A stretch of 10,361 bases of DNA from Thermoplasmata archaeon (GTDB lineage: Archaea; Thermoplasmatota; Thermoplasmata; Thermoplasmatales; Thermoplasmataceae). Positions 1-5,671 of the stretch are shown in pieces (position 1 is the stretch's first letter; each line of letters begins with the position of its first letter). The notes beneath the pieces were generated by a model. That model worked only from the letters and a program-made list of their open reading frames with translations. It had not been told where the DNA came from and did not search any database. Location: assembly GCA_021797025.1 (NCBI GenBank), contig JAKAAK010000101.1:1-10361 (forward strand), written 5' to 3'. The translations under genes were made by a program, and so were the position numbers.

Positions 1-338
1 CTATTATACCCCAGTCATAATGATTCATATTCGTTGGTTATTCTGCAAGCATTATCTTCTGGGTTATATGTTCTGGCAGGAGATTTCTTTAACGGAATCT
101 TTGATGATTTCAGTAAATATCTGGAATATATACCCATGAACGTGGAATCTTTTTATAACAGGATAAATGAGATTATAAATAACAGGAAAATGATAGATCA
201 TGACGGCAGGAGGAATATGGATATGTCAGGAATAATTATGACTGGAGCATAATAGCAAGGAAATTTTATGATAATATGGAAAATATTTACAACGAATTTT
301 ATCATAATCAGAATGACAATGATAATTTTAAAGATTAA
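1..338 (+). pseudogene. 3' end of a GT4-type glycosyltransferase, frameshifted
   Basis: The frame is open from base 1 and encodes LLYPSHNDSYSLVILQALSS followed by GLYVLAGD, which matches the donor-binding end of GT-B (family 4) glycosyltransferases. These transfer sugars from nucleotide-sugar donors, typically for glycans at the cytoplasmic membrane face. The usual E-x7-E pair appears as D-x7-Q. The frame stops at 252 after an atypical tail (DMSGIIMTGA). A second frame (codons starting at 222, 225 and so on) reads YVRNNYDWSIIARKF and continues to a stop at 336-338, which is the normal family ending (Y-x-W-x-x-I-A-x-x-F). Adding one base near 219-221 joins the two frames as RRNM-(E)-YVRNNYDW. 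The gene is therefore either a decaying pseudogene or carries a sequencing error. Its 5' part lies outside the window. The restored stop overlaps the stop of the convergent gene on the minus strand. The family call is fairly sure; the specificity is unknown. Confidence 0.72.
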
Positions 339-2158
339 TTCGTTTGTTCAATAAGGCTATGAAGGTATTTTCCAGTTTCTCCGTCCTCGCAAAATATATA
401 GGTCCCGTGTATCCCCCTGGTTAATAGTATCCTGTACCTGTTAATCAGAAGTGATATTGCAGTATTATAGGAATCTCTGTTCCCATTTTTGCCGCTGTAA
501 AATGATTTCTTGATTTCAAAATCCTCGCAGTTGTCTCCAAGCACCCACTTACCGCCACGCCACACAAGGTCTCTACCCCATATAACCCCGGTGTAATCGG
601 CCTCAAATCCCTGTGCGCCGTACACTGACGCGCATCTATCCAGTTTATTGGACTCTCCGCCCACCCAGAAAGGTGCATAGTCCTTCTTTGGATTCATGAG
701 CCAGCGGATCCTGATACTGGTATTTTTATATAAATCAAATCCAGAGGACAGTGGGTAGCCAACACGCAGGTTATCCATGGAATCGGAGTTTTTAAGATCA
801 CCTTTTGCCTCAGTAAAGGAAGCAACAAGTGCGGATTTCCTATTTCGACCAACCATCTTTCTTAATTCATCAATCATTTTACCAATGTCATTGAAATACT
901 TGAATTCATAGGTCATATCAGGATGCGATGGTTGCCCTCCCAGAAGATCGTTAACAAATTGTCCATATTCATTGCCGTTTCTGTACATTCCCTTAAGCTC
1001 TATCTCAACGGGGTTATCAAGATATTTTCTAAAATTTTCAGCCATGCCCTGCTCCCTTCTTCCGAGTATCTGGGAATCATCGTAAAAGAATACTGATATA
1101 TCCGCAACATTCCCCGCATTTTGAATGTTCCTTACAGTCATCCGCTGTGCCTCATCGAATATGGCAATATTATATTTCACAGTGAAACCATCATCGGCAA
1201 TTCCCGGATTGCCTGGCCTTCCGGTGGAATAATATTTTATCATGGTTGAAAGCCCGGGATTTAAACCATCCAGCATCTTTCTCAGTGATTCAACCATCCT
1301 GTTGTTTCTGTATGCAAGCACGGATTGTTTTTCCATTGTTTCTGATCTTAAAAGAAGATTTATTGCCATAAGTGTTTTACCGGAACCTGGGCCGCCGTGT
1401 ATCACATAATTTCTGGATATCCCATTTTGCAAATCATCTATAATGCCCTCGTAAGGCTCGAGCTGTTCGCTGTACAGCCCGTATCCCTTTGATGCCAGGG
1501 CATTCATTGCACCGTCTTTTATGTCATTATAATATGATCTCACGGCATCGAAGAGATTCTTGTTCTGTATGTACCGCCCATTAATGAACAATGATGCCGT
1601 TCTTTCATCGAATCCAGGATCAAGGTTTTTTCTAAGTTTATCAACAAGGCATTTTTCATTGTTCCTGAAATATATTTTCTCGTGCTGCATTTTATGTTCA
1701 TCCATGTTGTATAAAATCACAAGTGAATCGGTGAAAAACCTGTCTGCATTCTCCACACCGTACTTGATCTTCCCTTCATAATTTAGAACCTGATATACAG
1801 GATTGACTTCGCGTTTTCCATCGGCTCTGACAAAGTAATCGCTTTCCGTATTTTCCATGTGCCTCCAGCCTTTCATTTCAATAACTATAAGGGAGGGCTT
1901 TTCCGATTTTCCAATAAGGATTGCATCTGCCCTCTCTCCGCCTGCAGGAATTATATATTCCAGAACTATCCCCTTTTTATCCAGATCATTTATTATTTTA
2001 TGGAGATAACCTATAGAACCTTTCCATGAATTGTAAAGGAATACCCCAGGATCGGAGCTATATAATTCCCTGTAGTTTCTGGATAGCAGACCTGCAAAAT
2101 CTATATTCTCATAATCATTCAGAAAGGATTGTGTATCATTATAATAAAGATAATTCAT
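335..2158 (-). CDS. DUF2075-family helicase with N-terminal RecB-like nuclease domain
   Basis: This 607-residue protein has two parts. Residues 1-200 carry a PD-(D/E)XK (RecB-like) pattern: D78 in RADAIL, E94 and K96 in VIEMKGW, and a Q-x3-Y motif (Q123-Y127). This predicts a metal-dependent DNA nuclease. Residues 230-607 are a superfamily 1-like ATPase of the DUF2075 type: Walker A GGPGSGKT (255-262), Walker B with DEAQ (335-338), FFYDDSQ (357-363), MYRNG (391-395), a motif V-like GAQGFEADYTGVIWG (514-528), and RYRILLTRG (574-582) with the arginine finger. DUF2075 ATPases resemble the helicase part of long Schlafen proteins. All key residues are present and there is no signal peptide or membrane segment, so it should be cytoplasmic. 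A TATA-like box 26 bases before the ATG supports this start and a leaderless mRNA. The gene stands alone and converges on the broken glycosyltransferase. A role in repair or defence is inference only. Confidence 0.88.
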   Translation of the reverse strand: MNYLYYNDTQSFLNDYENIDFAGLLSRNYRELYSSDPGVFLYNSWKGSIGYLHKIINDLDKKGIVLEYIIPAGGERADAILIGKSEKPSLIVIEMKGWRHMENTESDYFVRADGKREVNPVYQVLNYEGKIKYGVENADRFFTDSLVILYNMDEHKMQHEKIYFRNNEKCLVDKLRKNLDPGFDERTASLFINGRYIQNKNLFDAVRSYYNDIKDGAMNALASKGYGLYSEQLEPYEGIIDDLQNGISRNYVIHGGPGSGKTLMAINLLLRSETMEKQSVLAYRNNRMVESLRKMLDGLNPGLSTMIKYYSTGRPGNPGIADDGFTVKYNIAIFDEAQRMTVRNIQNAGNVADISVFFYDDSQILGRREQGMAENFRKYLDNPVEIELKGMYRNGNEYGQFVNDLLGGQPSHPDMTYEFKYFNDIGKMIDELRKMVGRNRKSALVASFTEAKGDLKNSDSMDNLRVGYPLSSGFDLYKNTSIRIRWLMNPKKDYAPFWVGGESNKLDRCASVYGAQGFEADYTGVIWGRDLVWRGGKWVLGDNCEDFEIKKSFYSGKNGNRDSYNTAISLLINRYRILLTRGIHGTYIFCEDGETGKYLHSLIEQTN

Positions 2159-2178
2159 TAGGAAGATAACGGCATAAC

Positions 2179-2188
2179 TTATTTATTT
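2179..2188 (-). promoter_or_regulatory. TATA-like box for the DUF2075 nuclease-helicase gene
   Basis: On the minus strand this reads AAATAAATAA. Its centre lies about 26 bases upstream of the ATG at 2158, the normal archaeal spacing from TATA box to transcription start. The transcript would begin at or next to the start codon, and no Shine-Dalgarno sequence is evident. Confidence 0.5.
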
Positions 2189-2211
2189 GTTTTGACCTAA
2201 GTGCTCCGTAA

Positions 2212-2221
2212 TAGATTTATC
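2212..2221 (+). promoter_or_regulatory. Weak TATA-like box for the APH-like kinase gene
   Basis: The sequence TAGATTTATC is centred about 26 bases before the ATG at 2242, which again fits a leaderless start. It is a weaker match than the other boxes in the window. The A/T-rich stretch at 2181-2190 could serve instead, giving a leader of about 30 bases. Confidence 0.35.
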
Positions 2222-2241
2222 CAGGAAGATTATCAAGTCTT

Positions 2242-3168
2242 ATGATTGACTTCCAAGACAACCACATTTCGGAAATAGCAAAAAATTTCCCTGAAATAAA
2301 CATTAAAAAATACTATTTCATTGAAACTGGATGGATGAACAGGATAATAATTATCAACGACAGGATAGTTTTCAGGTTTCCAAGAACAGGAAGTGGTATT
2401 ACGAGACTGTCATCGGAGTTGAAACTACTTTCAATCCTGAAACGTACTACAGTCAGGTTGCCGGAATATAAATTCATACACATGGTAGACCCGTTCTTCG
2501 CAGGATATGAGATGATACATGGAGATACAATAGATATGGCCAAGTCCCTTGGTAAAGGGGTGTTGAATGATTTTATCTCATTGCTTGATTATATGCATCA
2601 ATTTAACAGGGGCTCTTTCAGCGAAACATCCCTGCATATATATAATAGCAAAACATGGATCGGGCATGAGGAATCACTGCTAGACTCATTCAGGAAAGCA
2701 CTGGAGTATTACACCGGCCATGAATATTTCGATGGAATTTTCATCCTGATGGATCTTGCATTGTCAGATCTGATGGACAGTGATATTTCATTAATCCATG
2801 GAGACCTCTCCAGGGGCAATGTTATACTCAACAGGAAGCACAGCAGGATTAATGGCGTTATCGACTGGTCTGATTCTTCATACGGTGACCGGGCACTGGA
2901 TGTGGCGGCTATCATCGATGGCTTTTCACTGAAGTATCTCCCATATGTTTTAAATCATTTCAGCATGGATTTCTCATCCAGGGCTTTAAAAAGAGTATTC
3001 TTTTATCGTATGGTCTCACCGCTTTATAAGGCCTATTTCCTTGAAAAGACTGGAAAACACATTGAAGCAGAACGTCTATGCACGGATATTATAAATAATA
3101 GTGAATATAAAAAACTGGGAAATGAAATAATGAAGGGAGATGGCAATTATAAATTTATAATCCCATGA
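2242..3168 (+). CDS. APH-like (PF01636) small-molecule phosphotransferase
   Basis: This 308-residue protein has the aminoglycoside phosphotransferase/choline kinase fold, which transfers the ATP gamma-phosphate to a hydroxyl of a small molecule. The Brenner motif is at 186-193 (HGDLSRGN, catalytic D188 and metal-binding N193), followed by a DFG-equivalent at 206-216 (VIDWSDSSYGD, D208). The N-lobe strand VFRFPR (43-48) sits where APH enzymes keep their nucleotide-binding basic residue. Length and motif order are normal for APH(2'')-like and other PF01636 proteins. It is soluble with no signal peptide. The start lies about 26 bases after a weak TATA-like box. The next gene on the same strand is an EamA transporter, but about 280 bases and a likely separate promoter lie between, so co-transcription is doubtful. 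The substrate cannot be read from the sequence: the family covers antibiotics, sugars, choline and homoserine. Calling this a resistance gene would be over-reach. Confidence 0.85.
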   Translation: MIDFQDNHISEIAKNFPEINIKKYYFIETGWMNRIIIINDRIVFRFPRTGSGITRLSSELKLLSILKRTTVRLPEYKFIHMVDPFFAGYEMIHGDTIDMAKSLGKGVLNDFISLLDYMHQFNRGSFSETSLHIYNSKTWIGHEESLLDSFRKALEYYTGHEYFDGIFILMDLALSDLMDSDISLIHGDLSRGNVILNRKHSRINGVIDWSDSSYGDRALDVAAIIDGFSLKYLPYVLNHFSMDFSSRALKRVFFYRMVSPLYKAYFLEKTGKHIEAERLCTDIINNSEYKKLGNEIMKGDGNYKFIIP

Positions 3169-3238
3169 TTATTTTATTACAGTACCAAAATATAAATATT
3201 TCGATTTACAAGATAAACAACTAGTATTTCCAATGGTT

Positions 3239-3252
3239 AGCTTATATAAGCT
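3239..3252. repeat. 14-bp perfect palindrome with embedded TATA
   Basis: AGCTTATATAAGCT is its own reverse complement. It lies in the spacer before the transporter gene and contains a TATA core, so it could be a promoter with symmetric flanks or a dimeric regulator site that blocks TBP. No factor can be named. Confidence 0.45.
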
Positions 3253-3290
3253 TCCGGAACATCTGAAAATTATTCGCAAATTACTTCTAC

Positions 3291-3306
3291 ATATATTTAA
3301 ATATAT
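3291..3306. repeat. 16-bp A/T palindrome upstream of the transporter
   Basis: ATATATTTAAATATAT is a perfect palindrome, but it is made only of A and T in an A/T-rich spacer, so chance is a real explanation. Its right half runs into ATATATAAAAAGG, a good TATA-like sequence on the plus strand. Confidence 0.35.
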
Positions 3307-3450
3307 AAAAAGGAATTTTTATTTTTTGAGTTTAATGATATGGTAAAAAATAGTAGTGCCTGTTCAGGAAAACTCATGCTGTGAAGTAGTTAAACATTGC
3401 ATTTTCTGCATATGTATATATTCGAAACGGTACTGAACCCGCAGATATAT

Positions 3451-4329
3451 ATGCTGGATATACTTATACCTGCCTTCGTTCTGATCATCTGGACTGCGTC
3501 CAATACATTAATAAAAAGTTTAACGGGAAAAATGGAAAGTGACAATATAGCATTGATTGTAATAGGCGCAGGAATAGTTCCCATGGCTTTATCCATCTTC
3601 ATGACTCCTCATCTGGATATTGCGGATACGACTTTATTTCTGGGAGTGACCTCCGGAATATTCCTGAGCCTAGGTTATATTCTCTTTTATAAATCATTGA
3701 AAGGAGAAAATCTAGGCAGTGCCGGTGTCACCATCAATATGCAGCAGATCATAGTAATATCATTTAGCCTTTTAATTCTCAAGGAAACTGTATCGTCCCT
3801 GGTGCTTCCGGCAGTCATACTGATAATAATAGGTTCAATGCTTGTCACTATAAAAAGCGGCTTTAAGATTAACAGGTATCTAATGCTTGCCGCCCTTGCA
3901 AATATTATATGGGGAATTTACTATATGCCACTTTCCTTTGCGATCCTGTCCCTGCATTCATCCGTAATGCCGCTGCTTATAGCAAGGACCTCAGGTTTCA
4001 TAATGACCTTCATTGCTTTTGAGGCACTTTTTATGTACAGGCGCATGAAGGCAAGGCACTTCAATATTGCAAAGAAATCAAACTACACCGCAAAACTATC
4101 ATTTACACTTATGCTAGCAGTGGTGGCCGGAGTCCTGGACGGGTCAGGGAATGTATTTTATGCACTGTCAATTTCCCAGGGGTTCCTTGTAATGGCGGGT
4201 GCCCTTGTAGCTATGCTTCCTGCAACCCTGGCACTTTCAGGCAAATTCCTGTTCAAGGAAAAATTGAGTTCAAAGCAGTACATGGGGGTACTGCTATCAG
4301 TTGCAGGTGCACTGCTTATAGCCCTATGA
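3451..4329 (+). CDS. EamA/DMT-superfamily transporter
   Basis: With the ATG at 3451 this is a 292-residue, very hydrophobic protein with about ten membrane helices in two repeated halves, the layout of EamA (drug/metabolite transporter) permeases. In this numbering the first half covers about residues 1-134. The second half starts near 142 (YLMLAALANIIWG) and ends with the helix VLLSVAGALLIAL at the C-terminus. Family-like signatures include LLILKE at the end of TM4 and FLFKEKLSSKQYMGV before TM10, the usual E-x-L-x-x-x-Q-x-x-G pattern. A basic cytoplasmic loop (MYRRMKARHFNIAKKSNY) follows TM7. The frame is open further upstream, with TTG at 3397 and ATG at 3412. I chose 3451 because TM1 then begins right at the N-terminus and a TATA-like run lies about 33 bases upstream, but the start is uncertain. 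Substrate unknown: members export amino acids, metabolites or drugs. It converges on the DUF1648 gene with 29 bases between. Confidence 0.85.
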   Translation: MLDILIPAFVLIIWTASNTLIKSLTGKMESDNIALIVIGAGIVPMALSIFMTPHLDIADTTLFLGVTSGIFLSLGYILFYKSLKGENLGSAGVTINMQQIIVISFSLLILKETVSSLVLPAVILIIIGSMLVTIKSGFKINRYLMLAALANIIWGIYYMPLSFAILSLHSSVMPLLIARTSGFIMTFIAFEALFMYRRMKARHFNIAKKSNYTAKLSFTLMLAVVAGVLDGSGNVFYALSISQGFLVMAGALVAMLPATLALSGKFLFKEKLSSKQYMGVLLSVAGALLIAL

Positions 4330-4345
4330 TGATAAAAATCAAATT

Positions 4346-4359
4346 ATATATTTTATTTT
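4346..4359 (+). terminator. T-rich 3' end of the transporter gene
   Basis: A T-rich run (TATATTTTATTTT) without a hairpin lies just after the transporter stop and abuts the stop of the convergent gene. Oligo-T stretches of this kind act as intrinsic terminators in archaea. The call rests on composition and position only. Confidence 0.35.
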
Positions 4360-5462
4360 CAGTGCAAAAGCAGAACTGATACTATTATAGCTACCGGGAT
4401 GGCAATAATTATGGCAAATATAGCAATGGCAACCGGGTTTCCCATATTAAATGTAAATCCCACTCCGAATCTTTTGGGCACGAGAATTCTCCCATCGTTC
4501 CTGTTCACGTATATTACACCACCCCTCCAGTATTTGTCATCATCGGTTATATCATTTACAGGTTCTGTATTTACGGCAGATTTCTGATTATCCCTGATTC
4601 TGATGTTACTCCCACCCTGGCCTGTGGAGAATGAGACAATCATTGTAATAACTACTATTGCCAGAACAGGTGATATTAATATGGCTGTGTTCAAATTATG
4701 AATTAATCCCCACTCCTCAAAGCTTGACAGGGCAAATGTGATATTCATGAATACCGGTATTACCAGAATCAGGAGTACCATCCTGTGCCGGAATATATTC
4801 GTTCTTTCCCCTGCATGTTTTACCGCTGTATCCTCCCTTATGGATGTCCTGCTGATTGCATATGCCAGGATGATAATAAATATGGTTGTAATTGCACCTA
4901 TAATGGGCACCAGAAATACAGATAATACAGTTTTGCTGGAATATGCATTGGGCAACCCATTGGCACCGAAGTGGGTTGGAAATACAGAGGGAATGCGGGG
5001 ATAATAGAGTATGCCGGTTATGATGATGAGGATTATGACAATGAGTCCGGGCACTGCGTATAAGAATGGAAATAGATTTCTAGAGGCAACAACAAACTGT
5101 CCTGTTACAACCCCACTGCTGCCCGCAAACCAGTTCTCCTGCTTCTTTATTTTCAATAATCTGTAATGCTCAACAAAGTAAACAGAGAATCCAAGGATAA
5201 GAATGATTGGTAGCATGGCAACTGTAAACGCTGTTATGCCGTGAAGGATTATATCCAGGACTACCATCCCCAGAGTAATAATTATTACTGACACAGTGTA
5301 TATACGCCTTGCATTCCTGATGCTCTCTGAATTTATCCTATCTACCGGTGTCCTTACCCCAAAATTGATAGATTTCTCTGTCATATATGGAACGAATGCT
5401 AACGAAATTCCAACTACTATTGATACGAAAATCTCAATTTCTGCAAAGAGGCTCAGTGACAT
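4359..5462 (-). CDS. DUF1648 / DUF5808-domain integral membrane protein
   Basis: This 367-residue membrane protein has about eight hydrophobic segments. The N-terminal part has an SdpI-like loop, FGVRTPVDRINSESIRNARR (34-53). Residues 140-200 are a DUF1648 unit: a helix, then YPRIPSVFPTHFGANG (154-169) and NAYSSKT (172-178), where the P-x-H-F-x-x-x-G core is typical. Two helices follow at about 228-246 and 258-277, then a charged linker. A DUF5808-type segment comes next: DDDKYWRGGVIYVNRND (307-323) and VPKRFGVGFTFNMGNP (328-343). The last helix is 344-366. DUF1648 occurs in SdpI-type immunity proteins and in transporter-like proteins; no biochemical activity is established for this architecture. 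A GGAG Shine-Dalgarno sequence (5471-5474) sits eight bases before the ATG, and a TATA-like box at about 5500-5510 implies a 16-17 base leader, unlike the leaderless neighbours. It is transcribed divergently from the helicase-nuclease gene. Family call firm, function unknown. Confidence 0.85.
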   Translation of the reverse strand: MSLSLFAEIEIFVSIVVGISLAFVPYMTEKSINFGVRTPVDRINSESIRNARRIYTVSVIIITLGMVVLDIILHGITAFTVAMLPIILILGFSVYFVEHYRLLKIKKQENWFAGSSGVVTGQFVVASRNLFPFLYAVPGLIVIILIIITGILYYPRIPSVFPTHFGANGLPNAYSSKTVLSVFLVPIIGAITTIFIIILAYAISRTSIREDTAVKHAGERTNIFRHRMVLLILVIPVFMNITFALSSFEEWGLIHNLNTAILISPVLAIVVITMIVSFSTGQGGSNIRIRDNQKSAVNTEPVNDITDDDKYWRGGVIYVNRNDGRILVPKRFGVGFTFNMGNPVAIAIFAIIIAIPVAIIVSVLLLH

Positions 5463-5470
5463 TTAATCAA

Positions 5471-5474
5471 CTCC
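5471..5474 (-). promoter_or_regulatory. Shine-Dalgarno site of the DUF1648 gene
   Basis: The minus strand reads GGAG eight bases before the ATG at 5462. It is one of only two clear Shine-Dalgarno-like sites seen before genes in this window, and it fixes the start of this gene. Confidence 0.55.
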
Positions 5475-5499
5475 ATAAATTACATGGTGCACAATTGAT

Positions 5500-5510
5500 T
5501 TTATATAATA
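5500..5510 (-). promoter_or_regulatory. TATA-like box of the DUF1648 gene
   Basis: The minus strand reads TATTATATAAA. With the usual spacing transcription would start near 5479, giving a short leader that includes the GGAG site. Confidence 0.5.
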
Positions 5511-5518
5511 CAATCATG

Positions 5519-5602
5519 TTATTTGTTCTATATATTATAGAATATATTAAGTTTATCTATAGGTGTATAATATAAGTACGCCTGATTATTACGAACAAAT
5601 AA
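5519..5602. repeat. Inverted repeats in the divergent promoter region
   Basis: Two inverted repeats are nested between the divergent genes. The outer one is TTATTTGTTC (5519-5528) and its exact complement GAACAAATAA (5593-5602), 64 bases apart. The inner one, TTCTATA-TAT-TATAGAA (5526-5542), has perfect 7-bp arms and overlaps the left outer arm. They lie between the TATA boxes of the DUF1648 gene (5500-5510) and the helicase-nuclease gene (5641-5650), so regulator binding or DNA looping is possible. The DNA is very A/T-rich, so chance cannot be excluded. Confidence 0.45.
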
Positions 5603-5630
5603 GTGTTGTTAATGATACAGTTTTTCAGGT

Positions 5631-5651
5631 CCGGCCAAATATTTATATATA
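5631..5651 (+). promoter_or_regulatory. BRE/TATA promoter that decides the start of the helicase-nuclease gene
   Basis: CCGGCCAAA followed by TATTTATATATA is the best BRE-plus-TATA match in the window. The TATA core is centred near 5646, 26 bases before the ATG at 5672, so the mRNA should be leaderless and start at that ATG. This argues against the upstream in-frame GTG (5603) and ATG (5612), which lie before the promoter. Confidence 0.6.
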
Positions 5652-5671
5652 AACCGGGATTAATGCGTATT

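Larger units (their letters stand above)
3169..3450 (+). promoter_or_regulatory. Palindrome-rich spacer with the transporter promoter region
   Basis: This stretch has no convincing gene. It holds a perfect 14-bp palindrome with an embedded TATA (3239-3252), the 8-bp palindrome TTCCGGAA (3252-3259), a 16-bp all-A/T palindrome (3291-3306) and a second TATA-like run at about 3411-3421. A transcript from the TATA at 3296-3310 would start near 3330 and have a leader of over 100 bases. One from the box at 3411-3421 would start about 7 bases before the ATG at 3451. A 14-codon ORF at 3340-3384 (MVKNSSACSGKLML) lies in the spacer but has no other support. Confidence 0.4.

Noticed and set aside
445..678. 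77-codon reading frame on the minus strand
   Set aside because: It lies wholly inside the DUF2075 gene in another frame; the DUF2075 frame has clear family motifs here.
2242..3168. Aminoglycoside-resistance gene
   Set aside because: Only the fold and catalytic motifs are shared; many PF01636 proteins phosphorylate metabolites, and the substrate cannot be read from the sequence.
3340..3384. 14-codon ORF that might be a leader peptide for the transporter
   Set aside because: No Shine-Dalgarno, no run of informative codons and no attenuator-like stems; TATA spacing does not fit exactly.
5485..5492. GTGCAC palindrome in the DUF1648 leader as an operator
   Set aside because: Only six bases are symmetric and the flanks do not extend it, so chance is enough.
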